Assembly (NCBI GenBank): GCA_034440635.1
Contig: JAOTON010001533.1
Coordinates: forward strand, 318,001-382,000
Length of the DNA: 64,000 bases
Direction: 5' to 3'
DNA from: Lepas anatifera
Lineage: Eukaryota; Arthropoda; Thecostraca; Lepadidae
The notes beneath the pieces were generated by a model. The model saw nothing but the letters and a program-made list of their open reading frames with translations, was not told the DNA's origin and did no database searches. The position numbers and the translations under genes are program-made. Shown here piece by piece: positions 10,081 through 24,227 of the stretch (the stretch's first letter is position 1; each line of letters starts with the position of its first letter).

Positions 10081-13000
10081 CAGTGACGTAGCCAGGATGC
10101 AGCCAAGGAGGGGTCCGACTACCGTCGTGGGGCCCCAGGCCGGGGTCCCCTTAGTAACCGGGCCCATCTCCTATATCTTTTGTATAGTATTTTAACATTA
10201 TAACATTCACACGAAGGAAATTTCGTTGTGCCTTTTTAAGCATTCGTTCTTATTTTGTTTATAGCTTGGTTTTTTCGATCTGACCAAGTGTTGGTAAACT
10301 AAGGTCACCAAATATTAAGGATGACCCATACCTTATATGGTAGCGTGGCTATAATAACAGCTTTGAGCCATATTTCGGGAAGTTCAATGTTGATGCGCGC
10401 ATGATGTTAAACCTGAGTCTACCTCAATTCACTCGGGTAATCAGACATGAAATTATTGGAGGTCAGTCGTTTTGAGTACGAAGAAATGATCTTCTACGGG
10501 AAATGATTAGCAATTATATCCCGGTGTCTAATCCATGGACTCTTAATCAGGAAATTTCCAAAGAAACAAAAAAACGAATAAAGATACAAGGGATATGGTA
10601 GTGTGTCCCGAACGTTACATAACCTCTATTCCGTCGACAGATCCTGTTGAGATCCAGTTACTTTCTTACCCTTGCTATCTTGTAAACGAGCAAATTACCA
10701 AGACAAAAGGCGCCCAAGATATCTATCGCCTTGGCTCACTGTTATTGTTATTTTCAACCTTCCATACCTATTTTTCTTTTTGGGATTATGCTCATCAATT
10801 TCTGTCATTACCCTTGTTTGTCTGGTTTCCTACGAAAATGTTGGAAAGTTGTTTATTTCAGAATATTTAGGAATGTAGTTATTGGTGTATATTATTAAAA
10901 TAAAGCTAATATATTAAAAATTGACAAAGTGCCCAATTCCCTGTTCGATTTGCTCTTATGGTAAAATTAGATTAATTTTTGCCTTTCCTTCGATAATGGT
11001 GCCTGATCGACATGTTTCAATTTGTGCTTTTTTAGTACGCAATAGGGGTAGGTATATTTTTTCCGAGGCATATGATTTTGAAATTTTTTATTTGAGCTCT
11101 GGGGTCACCTAAGACCAACACTTGGCGGCGCTCACAAAGCTAGTTTTCGGCCGCTCTCCCGATTAGATCTCAGTGGGTCTCGGAGACCGATTCACGGCGC
11201 CTCTTGATCAAAACTGGGGGCTCCTGAGAATCTCTCGGGGCTCCTGAGATTAGTTATCGGCAGCACCTCTGAGACTAATTATTGGGCCCCCAGATTTGCT
11301 CTGGAGGGGGAGCTGAGACTGAGTATCGTGGTCATCCAGATTAGCTATTGGGGTCCCCTGAGGCTGTCTTTGGGGTGGGGGAGGGTGGCTGGGAATGACT
11401 TCCGACAGCCCTCTGAGACTTACTCTAGGGCGCACCTGAGACAAACACCCGGGGGGGGGTGGAATCACCTCTGAGACTGAGTCTTTGGCGTTCCTGAGAC
11501 TGACTCGGAGGCTATAGATTAGCTCTCGCGGGCCTAAGGCTAACTCCGGGCCCGTGAGACCAAAACTCGGGAGCACCTCTGGAAATTACTCTCAGAACCC
11601 CGAGATTAACTCTCGGATGTCTCTGAGACTGACAACCGGGAGCCCTCTGAGACTAACTTTTGGGTGCTCCCTGAGATTGACTCTCGGGGCCGCTTATACC
11701 AAAACTCGGGGGGGGGGGCACAGCCTGAGGCTAAATCTCGAAGGCTCCCAAAATTACGGCCCCCTGAAACCAGCACTCTGCGGATCAAATTAGACTAACT
11801 CTCGGACCCCCGGATTAACTCTCCGGGCCACCTGAAACTAAATATTGACTCCTGAGAGAGAAGCCCGTGAGACTATGAGGGCCCCCTGAGACCGACTCTT
11901 GGGGTGCTCTGAGACTGACTCTTGGGGTTCTCTGAGACAGACTCTCAGGGAGACCCCGAGACCGAATCTCGGGGTCCCCTAAGACAGACTCTTGGGGTCC
12001 CCTTGACCGACTCTTGGGGTTCTCTGAGACTGACTCTCAGGGGCCCCCTGAAATAGACTATGTTGCAGGGCCCTGAGAACCACTCTCTGGGAGGCCCCTG
12101 AGACTAGCTCGGCCCCCTCCCCTGAGACAGACTCCCGGGGTCCCTGATACCGAATTTTGGGGCCTCTGAGACCAACCCTCTAGGGCCCCTAAAATCTACT
12201 TTCGGGGGCCTTGAGACCGACTCTCAGGGCGGGGGCCGTGAGGCCGACTCGGGACGCCCTGAGAACGAATCTTCAGGGGCCCCTGAGACTGACTCTGGGG
12301 GCCCCGTGATCAGAGAATCCTTTGCAGTGGTTCAGATTGGCCCAAGGGGTGGGGGTCTGCGGACGTCTAGGGCCCCCTTGGCTACACCACTGCATCCAAA
12401 CTTTCGGGGGCCCTCTGGAAATCACCATTTGGAGGCTCCTAAAATAATTGCTTCCCTAGACCAATACTCCGGAGCCCCTTGATGCTGATGCCCGGGGGTC
12501 CTAAGACTAAGCTTGGGGTCCCACTTAGATCAGGCTCAGGGGCACCCTTAGACCCATGCTCGCGCTTTTCTCAGGTGTAACTCGACACCGATGTTCCGGG
12601 GCCCTCAAGATCAATATTTCGAGCCCCCCAAGACTAATGCTCGGTGCTCTGGAGCCCCTCGATGCCGATGCTCGGGGGTCCTGAACCCAGGCCTGGGGGC
12701 CCCTGGGACCAAACTCTGGGTCTCATGAGGTCAATGCTCGTGCCTCACTCATGAGACCCTCGATATCAATAGTCGGGGGCACCCCGAGGGGGCCCTAAAC
12801 CCCTGAGACCAAGCTCAGGGCCCCTGAGACCAAGATCAGGGCCCCCGAGACCAATGCTCGTGTTTTCTAGTGCATACGGTCAGCCTTATGCATCAGATGC
12901 CCTCGGATGCCTCCCTGAGACCAAGCTCGAGGGCCCCTGACACTAAGCTCGGGGAGAGGGGGGCCTGAGACCAAGCCTGGGGGCATCCCTGAGACCAAGC

Positions 13001-13515
13001 TCGGGGGTCCCCTGAGACCAAGCTCGGGGGCCCTGAGACCAAGCTCGGGGGCCCCTGAGACCAAGCTCGGGGGCCCTGATTCCAAACTCGAAGGGCCCCC
13101 TGGGACTAAGCTCGGGAGCTCCCTGAGACCAAGCTCGGAGGGCCCCCAGACACCAAGCTCGGGGCCTCTGAGACCAAGCTCGGGGGCCCCTGAGACCAAA
13201 ATCGAAAGACCTGTGAGACCAAGATCGAAAGGCCCGTGGGACTGAGCTCGGGGGAGGGGCCCTGAGACCAAGCTCGGGGGCCCTGAGGCCAAGCTCGGGA
13301 CCCCCTGAGACTGAGCACAGGGGTCCCCCAAGATCAATATTCGGTACTCTGGAGCCCTCGATACCGATTATCGGGGGCCTCCTGAGACCAAGCTCGGGAG
13401 CCCCCGAGACCAAGCTCAGGGGCCCCCGAAATCAAGTTTTGTGTTTTTTAGTACATAAGGTCAGCCCAAGGGGGTCCGCGGACCCCTGAGACCCCCTCCC
13501 CTGGCTACACCACTG
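10081..13515. mobile_element. 3.4-kb hAT-like element nested in the outer array
   Basis: The ends CAGTGACGTAGCCAGG (10081) and CCTGGCTACACCACTG (to 13515) are inverted copies with 14 of 16 matching. The flanks TCAGAAGA (10073-10080) and TCAGAACA (13516-13523) match in 7 of 8, fitting a hAT-type duplication. Removing the element restores a phrase closely matching the neighbouring array unit at about 9890 (GTCTCA-AA...CTCAAG...TTCAAGCTC). The interior is AT-rich unique DNA to about 11090, then a large tandem array. Further copies of its terminal region (TTGGCTACACCACTG at 12379, and CAGCC near 12880) lie inside. No transposase frame was found. Confidence 0.75.
11095..13480. repeat. Inner tandem array, CTGAGACCAAGCTCGGGGGC type
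   Basis: Units of roughly 20-25 bases. From 11095 to 12320 the core is CTGAGACTGACTCTCGGGG; from about 12400 to 13480 it shifts to CTGAGACCAAGCTCGGGGGCC. The gradient of unit types suggests successive local amplification. Long open frames of repetitive LGLRGPRAWSQ-like peptides on the minus strand are by-products of the period and are not taken as genes. Confidence 0.9.
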
Positions 13516-14131
13516 TCAGAACATCTCAAGTGGCCCATTCAAGCTCTCGGCCGCCCGGTCAGTGGCTGTAAAGCCTTATAGGGGGTCCCAGACCATCTCA
13601 GGGGCCCTCAGTTCAACACAGAGGCCCATATTAGCTCTGATGACCAGATAAACTTAAGGGCCCGGATCATCCAGGGGCCCCTTGTCGGCATATTTGGGGC
13701 TTCAGAACATTTCAGGGTTTCAATTAAAGCTTATAACCAAATTTCAGAGCAGGGGCCCTATTCCTGTGCAGGGGCCTCAGATAAGTTTAGGGTCTTCTGT
13801 GTATCACAGGGGATCCAGATTAGCTCAAGGGGCAATATTAACTTAACGGTCCCAGCTCAGCTCAGGGGCCCCCAGGTCGGTGGATATAGGTTCTGGCCAA
13901 CTCACGGAGCCCTGTTTAAGGTCACGGCTCCTAGCTCAGTTTAGGCATCCTAGAACAGTTCATGCTGCCCAAACCATCTCAGGGGCGCTCAGTTCAGCTC
14001 AAAGGGCCCAGATTAGCTCGTATGGCATCGGAGGCCAGTTCAGGGGCCCCGAGAAGCTTAGGGGACCTTAAAATCAACTCATAGGACCTCAACTTAATTT
14101 AGGGGCACAGATAAGTTTAACGGGGTTACGG
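13516..14131. repeat. Outer tandem array, right part
   Basis: Continues the AGCTCAGGGGCCC units of 9657-10080 after the nested element, ending at the right copy of the direct repeat. Confidence 0.78.
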
Positions 14132-14263
14132 GGCAAGCTATCGGGCCAGTTTGAGTTTCTTGCTTGATATTACAGTTGTTGATATTCTTATCTCCGTTGC
14201 GGGGGCCCATGCCAGAAAAGTGGGGGGCCAGTGGCCCCCTGGCCCCCGGTTCCTACGCCTATG

Positions 14264-14448
14264 ATAATAATAATTGTTGGGGTTTAACGACGCACCAACT
14301 GCCAGGGTCATACGGCGTTGCCAACTCTCACCCTGTTGGAAGGGATTTTGGGGATCAGATCGACTTATTCAGAGGCTCCACCGGGACTTGAACCCGGGAC
14401 CGGTGGCTTAGAAGACGATGGTGCTATCCACTAAGCCACCTCATCCCC
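14264..14448 (-). mobile_element. tRNA-derived SINE, copy 2, with tRNA-Arg(TCT)-like head
   Basis: On the minus strand, from 14448, the head contains box A TGGCTTAGTGG, an anticodon loop with TCT, and box B GGTTCAAGTCC with a perfect CCGGG/CCCGG T-stem. The acceptor strands do not pair, so this is a SINE head rather than a tRNA gene. The body (CCAACAGGGTGAGAGTTGGC, ACGCCGTATGACCCTGGCAG) matches copies 1 and 3, and the element ends in an ATTATTATTAT tail. It is flanked by the exact 14-bp duplication at 8239-8252 and 14449-14462. The left duplication is now 6 kb away because another element entered the tail. Confidence 0.88.
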
Positions 14449-15015
14449 GATGTGTTTGCCTTGTCCCAAGGATTCGCATGATATGCAAAATGGCACTCAA
14501 AGGTCACATCGGGACCTTGATCTCAGGCCACCGTCAAATGACCTGTTAGGTTAATGCTGCATATAATTCAAATTTCTTGGTCATGCTCATCACTATATAC
14601 CAAATTTATCACTGCATCTTTTCTTGCTCAAAAGTCATAGGCCAAAACAACTTCAAAAACCGTGACCATTTGTGGCCTCTGATAACCTTGCTATTGACCT
14701 GATCTCAAAATGAATGCCAGCCAGCAGATTTGCTCTTTCAAGAGCTTTTGAATAATGTCTTAAAACTTGATCTAGCTCTTCTAGAAGCAGAGTTACTGGT
14801 TTTGTCAATCTCATTTTAGAAGAGCATAATCGCATTACATGGGTCTAGAAATTACGTCATAACTCGTTGACCTGACCTGACCTGATGCCAATTTTTAGTC
14901 ATAAGTTGTCGAAGTAATCACCCTAGAGTTTTGCAAAGTTCTGCGTATCTTATTTAAATCTACTCGGAATCATTCACGAAAAGCCGAGCGGGATCCGATC
15001 GGACCCCCAGGCCTC

Positions 15016-18000
15016 GAAGGAAGGGTCAACCAAGTAGCATTTCCCCGACACAAAAACATCAGTTTTGTTTAGATTTTACCAAAAGATGATATCAAGTCCA
15101 TTGACTTCGCTGGTATATTCTCCGATAAAATAAGCTGGGCACTAACTTAATCGAAAAGCGTCGCAACGCACCTTACTTTCCAATTCATCATATACATACA
15201 TTCATATCATATTATTCATCCACTCTCCTTGTGTCTATTTCTTCGCGGCAAATCATATCGCACTTGCCGCGTAATGACACTCTGGTGTAGGTAATTTCGA
15301 CGGATGTTCACGCGGAAGTCCCCGTTGTAGCGCCGACGGCCGTTTTCCCTAAGGCATGATCGCGACCGCCCCGCCGTGCCCAGGGGAAAAAGTATCGGCG
15401 TCCGACGTCGACACGCCAATACAGAGTCGGAGGATCCGGGTGCAAGGAGAGACGCAGGTGTGCCACCTAATGCGTCATAGGGGTGTTGCCTAATGAGGAG
15501 TGTCAAACATGATGAGTTACAGACGTCCAGACCTAGATTATTGGTACCGTGCGCACGAGAGCTTTTTTAGCTCTACCCCTTCCCCTCCCTGTGTGCCGCT
15601 CTGTTTATGTCCGTAGTATTTATAGGTAGAGGAACGAAATTTTCAATAGGGGAGAGGAGGGCGTTATGATACAAGGGTAAGTTGATACGATGATAACTTT
15701 GAAACAACCATTAAAGATGATGAACCATAACTCAGTGATATTTATCACTGATATCTAAACCACCTGTTGAAACATGCGAGGCTCCGTCGGGTCTGTGATT
15801 TCATAGTTAGCTAAGGGTTATAGTTAAGGTAGAAGTTTATAGAGTCAATGGTTATTGCTAGTTAAAGTATTATAGTTAGGTTTCATAGTTAGCATAGCTA
15901 AGGAATATCTGTGATCAGGGCTGATGATCCGTCATCAGGAATCATCCCTTTTAGAGCACTCATTGGTCTTAGAATTTTACTGTATTATAGCATCATGTTT
16001 TTCTTTTAAGATTTGCATGCTTATTTAAATGTGGTGCATCTGCAGTAGTAGCTGTGTATGTGACTACGTGTTCATCATCTCGTGAAAATATTCATGTATT
16101 GTTTCATCAAATGACGAGCTATAAGTGGGATCCTCATGTTACTCACATATACTGCATAAATACAAAACAAATGTAAATAAGGATTCCACTCAATATACTA
16201 TGTATTGCAAGGAATTACTATTTCGTTCATGGCTATCTGAAAAAAACTTAAAGCTCTTGAAAATATACTTTTTCACTTTTGCCTTCATTTATGGATGGTT
16301 AGACTGATATTCTCAGAAAAACTGAATATGCATATTGACGGATTAATTTACTTTAAATTTGTGTCCAAGAAATTGGTGTTGGTAAGCATACGTTGATTAC
16401 ATATTATCTTGGATGAATAAAATATGAGTATCATTGCTGCTCATGAATATGGATCGAGATCCCAGGGTGCTTCGGTGGTAAGAGCCTTTTATGTATGTAT
16501 GCACAAGAACAGGTTATGTTTAGGGAAAACCTAAGAGTAAAGGGGAAGGTTTCGAGGTTGAGGTGCCATTAGTTTTGAATGTTTTCAATATGAGGTTTTA
16601 ACCGAATCATATCATCGGTAAACACAACAAAAGGAATTGGGGTAAGGATAAGTATGGATATTGAATACAATATTTTGAATTGAGTTATGCTCAACTTAAA
16701 CCCATATGCACAATGTTTTGGCTAAGGACAACTGATCTGCGAGACAAATCAGATAAACGAAGTAAATATTCGAGAAATGCCCCATGAATAGACTGAGGAA
16801 TATCTCGCGGCGATAATTTTAGACCAGCATCGCAGCTTGAGCTGCAGAAAACGACAGACTCTCTGAAAACACCTTAACATACACTCATTCCCTTTGTCTT
16901 TGTAGGCATTAATTTTACCCTTGGGTAGGAATAGCTTTTGATAGCCTCTTTTTGTGCACACGGGCACTAGATACACTCGCTTTAGAAGCCCTGATCTTCC
17001 ATAGGGTGTGTATTACCGTTTCAGTGTTAACTCAGACCCAGATCTCAGAATTCCAGAACCCCCTGCCCCGCCCTGAATCGAGAAAACATTCATCATAGTA
17101 CATCTCTGTCCCGCTGTTCCACTGTGGGATCAGCTCTACTTTATACCGAGCTTTGAATTCAAATGCCGATTCACTTGAATTGACAGTATCTGTGAAAAGA
17201 GCGAAGAAAATTTAATTTCCGTTAGATATTTGAACTCACTATAGAATTTACCAGGCAATCATGTCGTTCCAAAAATGTATTTTTCATTCAATGACTATAA
17301 TCACAACGCTACTACACAATGCGATGGCAGTATTGAAGTTGACCTTAGCAAATAAGCTCGCCCCCTCGGGTCAGCTCGCATGCATCCAAACTGAATGCAA
17401 AATTGGTTTTCAAATAGCGCCGTAGTCAGCGTGGAATCCAGAAGAATGACAGAGCGGAACTTCTGAAGCATTAGATGGGATTCAGAGATGAGCCAATTTC
17501 GCCAGTGAAAGATAATTCATAGTGCTTTTCAAGAGAATGTCTATAGCGCGATTTTTTGTGCGGAGTGCTAGATATATACTAATTCCTGTTGCCAACCCAT
17601 ATGATTCCTTATTGTCTATTCCAATTCCATATTGCCAACGAATGAAGTTCAGAAATTGAGCTATAATGACCCGAATGGTGTAAGCTTGCATATTTATTTA
17701 CTAACAGATAGTCCGCCTAAACCAATTTCATCGTATGCTTTGAAGAGTTAGGTGAAGCAAAGCGTATTACAAGATTGTAACTGCGAGCGCAGAGAGCTCG
17801 TTGTCACAGTAAAATGCTTCTCTTGATGGAATGGATTCTCTGTGATGGAAATGGGGATTGAGTGACGTCACAAGTCATGTCAAGCGTTGAAAATAGTAAA
17901 TCCTAGCAAAAGAAAGAGTTCTTTGGAAGATTCAGATTTTCAGGCCAAAATTTCCCACAATGAACAACATTGGTGCGAGGATAGGAAAGGATACTAACGA

Positions 18001-20559
18001 GACATCAAGCAACTTACAATAAATTGTTTCGATCGGCGATGTTTTAACGACTAATCTTTTGGGAATGTTCAAAATGTTTAAAAACTCGTTTTAAAAATAT
18101 TTGTAGGACGGCAACGCCCATGAAAAAGGTAGCTGGACTGTCTCGAGTAGCGATGGGCTATTGCTTGGGCCTTAATGAGTGGTACTATGTAGGGGTGTGG
18201 ACTTAAATATTTTTTTCCTTGCTTAAGATGTCAAAGTCGCTATATCTGCGTATCGTCATGATCTTGTAAAGCTTTGTGTTAGATTAGACCTCTTTTTTGT
18301 GACATAAATAGATACGAATAAAAATGAAATGGATTTAGCTAAAATAGGCTATTATTAAAACTCAAAGCGAGTTTTATCAATCTCCGCTAATTTGTCTTAA
18401 TATATCAAAACATATCTCACGTTTCAAACTAGTCATTAAGAAAGTTATACCCATTTACAGTTACCAGTCACCGTCATGTTTAGCACGTGCGTTTTTAAAG
18501 AGGCCCAAACAAGAAAAATCTATCCGCGCAGTGGGGCGTGAACATTGTGACACGTTCCCAAGTTGAGTCGTTCTCGACACGCCCTATTAGATGGCTGCCT
18601 AAGTTCAAATCCCATCATGAAGGTGCTATATTCCCAACTCCTAAAAAATTCAGTGGTATCCCCAGATATACATATCCATCGAGCTAAAACCGCCTTGTTT
18701 CACTTCTCTAGCACACCGATAAGGAATCGCGTCAATTATGTTTCAGTTAGCGTCCTAATTAGAAGATCTCGCTTTTATGACGAAAGGCAAGGGTAGAAAC
18801 GACAAAGCTTTTGGATCAAGCTTGTTGTGTTGATTTGTAGCAGGACTAGAAATCCTCAAAAGACTCCAGCACTGCAGGATGTTTGCACAAAGGGATGCTG
18901 GTATACTGTACACGTTATGTATGCTATATGACACGGTTTCTGTCATTATGAGCCGTCGCCTTCAGTGTGCCAATAGTAATCACAAGATGTATCCAAAGCA
19001 CTCTGTCTGAGACAGAGATCAACCCATAGATGGTGGGTTGCTTTCAAGCACCAACCATAAAAATAGTTTATCAGGCAGCAAGTTTCAACCAAATTCGGAT
19101 TTTTCTACCCTGCATTTATCACATCTGTCATAGCCAGTGGAACGGATGATTCAAGGAGGTAACTGTCGTTGGGGTGCTCTAATAGCAATTCAAATAATGC
19201 TCCTTACATCCTTTCAGTTTTGGATCCAGACCAATGGCCTGGAGGGGGAGGCACCGGGCCCAAAATCGTGAAAACATATATTTTTCAGGAAATCGATGCA
19301 AATCGGGGTTTTGAGGGAAATTGCTCCCTCTGGATTCACTAGAGCATCCTCTTTCGTGTATTAAACAGTAAAAGATTTGATAAATACACGGGACTTTGCT
19401 AAGCTAAACTTTGCTGTGTATTTATCGGATCAAAGTATAGCAATGCTGGCAAACATGTTTTGCAGCCCGATTGTCCCACGCGGATCACATAGCAAATCAA
19501 CTGTACATACATACATACAGCGTGAAGGACCAGGAATAGATATTCAGAAAATATTTGTTCGAGGTTTCATTCTCTACTTTCTTTGTTTTATGATTTGATC
19601 GTGTTTTTCTCATTACCTTGAGATGAATTCAGAATGTTTTGTTTTAAGGAGGTCTCTTTTGAATCGTGTTCTTCCCTTTATGCTTTTCTCGAATGTCTGT
19701 TAGGATTTTGGAATGCAGGAGAAAGTAAAAGCCTCCCAGCACATATGTTCACTGTAAACTGGCTTGCTGTAAGTCCGTGTGCCGGAAATTTCCACCCAAA
19801 TCAATGCATATTTTCCGAGTCCCATGTTGCAATGAAGTTTTTTGACAGATTTCTCTTTCACTCATTTAAAATATACAACTCATAAGTTTTCTGTAGCAAT
19901 GCACCCCCCACTGCAATTGTTTAAGAGATTGACCTGGTTGTGGTAATTTATTTTTAATTCTGGCGAAAATGAGGGAAACAGCTCTCCTTGGTGAGCTGTA
20001 AAAGTATGATTGTGGTATTCATTTCTGGCTCAGGGCCTAAAACCAAACATTCAAGTGTGCACAGAACAGAAACACGGCTGCTTCCACGTGGAAATTCATG
20101 ACTTAGTTCTAGACTGGCGTCACCTGGCTTGTAACTGGTTCTTGGAATCTTGACTCTAGCGCACTGGTCATATAGGTACAACCTGGGCGTTGCATGTTGA
20201 GTTAAACACAGATTTTTGGAATTTAGCCAGAAAGTGAAGCTCGTATCTAAAAAAATGGTTTACAATGATACAAACATGCCTATTTCAAATGTTTTACATC
20301 CTTCGATGTTACTCTTTTCCAATTGCGCAGGTTTAATCCCATGATCGAATTAACCAATAAAGTGAAAATGCAAGTGTGTATCGATCCGCCTCCTCCGGTG
20401 CAGCCAGTTTGCTCGCTAGCATCCGTGGCAAAGTACTAATCATTGAAGCCAAGTTCAGGCGTTCTCATGCATCACGAGCATCATGCACGACCCCTGGTCG
20501 GGACGGTCATCCCAAAAATATGTACGCAAATTTAGTGCAGCATTGATACAATATAGTAC
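15016..20559. other. AT-rich DNA without recognised genes
   Basis: No family motifs, arrays or paired ends were seen. At 15647 a single TAGGGGAGAGGAGGGC resembles one end of the transposon at 5961-7672 but has no partner. Around 18560-18620 a GTTCAAATCCC box-B-like string occurs without a convincing tRNA fold. Short open frames show no similarity to anything recognised. Confidence 0.5.

Positions 20560-23141
<2,582 letters not shown>

Positions 23142-23179
<38 letters not shown>
23142..23179. repeat. (AT)n microsatellite
   Basis: About 19 AT dinucleotides. Confidence 0.96.
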
Positions 23180-23184
<5 letters not shown>

Positions 23185-24227
23185 ATTATATCTGTTTCTC
23201 AATGCAAATATATTGATCCGCTGCTTTCGCTCAGGGCGCTCAGGCTGGTGCTGGTGGCTTGAAGCCTTCGGCCAATGGGGGATTTTGGACCATTGTACGT
23301 GGTTTTTAGGCAGCTTTGTGATTGGCTGGGTGGGGCCCACCTCGGACGCGCATTGGCCTGCTATGACCGGGCCGGGTCGTGGTCGGTCCGAAAACAGGGA
23401 ACGCAGTGTGCGTTTTGAATTTTAGCACTAAGAAGCGGTGCAAGTTAGTCTAGTAAGCTCTTTGTTCTCCTGTCCCCGAAATGAATTGATAGGTAACCTT
23501 GGTATTTTCAGCTCGTAAGCTCAGTGCTATCCTCTGAGTGATTGATTATTCATTTTCTTGTTTTTACGAGTACTTCACTCTGCCACAATTGTTTTCTCTT
23601 CGTAGTGTGTTTGCTTGTGTTTTTGTAAATCTGTATTTTTGTGCTCATTTCCTCTTTTATAATGGGCTGATGTTTTGACTGTGAGTTTTGAGCGGGAAGA
23701 GGAACTTAAAAAACATCATTAGGATTTACGGAATGAAATGGCGTGCCGATATTAAAACGCATGCGCCATATGAGTACTTTGTTTTTCAATGCAAAACATG
23801 CATATAGTCACTCCAGCACTTCCTATGTATTCATATCTGTTAGGAAGCATTTCAGACCATTTGGAACGGATACTGAGGAACATATTTTTACACTGCTCGG
23901 GCTAAATCTGCAACAGTGTTTTTCAATATGGACTGGATTTGGGATTCATAATTGTGGGCTACAAACAGACCATACCCAATTTGTCGGGAAAAACTTGGAT
24001 ATGAACCAAATAAAATAGTGATCTTCTTTCCCATGATGCACTGCTGGAAGCCTGTGCGACTCTGAGCCCTTCTGAATTGCTTGTTAGCTCCCCCCTGCAT
24101 GGTTTGCCAGTCCCCATGTCACGGTTTACTACGTCACTGGTGGCTATCGCACTTCACCAGGCACGGGTCTGGCGCGATGAGGCATGGGCTAGCGTCAGAC
24201 ACGCAGCATGTTCTAAACACGGAACAC
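23180..24227. other. Intergenic DNA without recognised features
   Basis: Short open frames only; no repeat ends or motif families were recognised. Confidence 0.45.

Larger units (their letters stand above)
8261..14263. mobile_element. 6.0-kb hAT-like element carrying tandem arrays
   Basis: The left end CAGGGGCGTAGGAACGG (8261) and the right end CCGGTTCCTACGCCTATG (to 14263) form an imperfect inverted pair. Both are followed inward by AAAAGTGGGGGG-type sequence. The 8-bp sequence ATAATAAT flanks both sides (8253-8260 and 14264-14271), fitting a hAT-type duplication within the A/T tail of a SINE. The inside holds an AT-rich left part (8300-9130), a SINE (about 9140-9300), a direct repeat of the right-end region (9528-9656 and 14132-14263), a tandem array, and a second hAT-like element. 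No transposase was found, so it is a non-autonomous element expanded by tandem repeats. Confidence 0.78.
8056..15015 (-). repeat. GACCT-rich interspersed repeat, copy A, split by nested insertions
   Basis: The two halves are 8056-8252 and 14449-15015. Joined at the duplicated target GATGTGTTTGCCTT they form a repeat of about 760 bases that aligns, reversed, with 53797-54840. Shared landmarks are CGAGTTATGACGTC, GACCTGACCTGACC and the CCTTGGG-CAAG region. The outer ends carry an inverted pair around CTGGGGGTCCGATCGGA (about 8070-8086 and 14995-15011), so the family may itself be a DNA transposon. No protein coding was seen. The insertions between the halves are listed separately. Confidence 0.75.

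Noticed and set aside
12336..12392. Right end of the inner hAT-like element at TTGGCTACACCACTG
   Set aside because: The bases after it (CATCCAAA) do not match the left flank TCAGAAGA, whereas those after 13515 match in 7 of 8. The earlier copy is an internal duplication of the end.
12867..13413. Two 156-codon minus-strand frames with LGLRGPRAWSQ-like repeats
   Set aside because: They overlap each other in different frames within a degenerate tandem array, and frame openness follows from the repeat composition.
14377..14448. tRNA-Arg(TCT) gene on the minus strand
   Set aside because: Box A, box B and the T-stem are good, but the acceptor strands do not pair and the sequence continues into a SINE body shared with other copies.
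15640..15710. Second copy of the TA-flanked transposon
   Set aside because: Only one TAGGGGAGAGG-like end was found and no inverted partner, so at most it is a relic.
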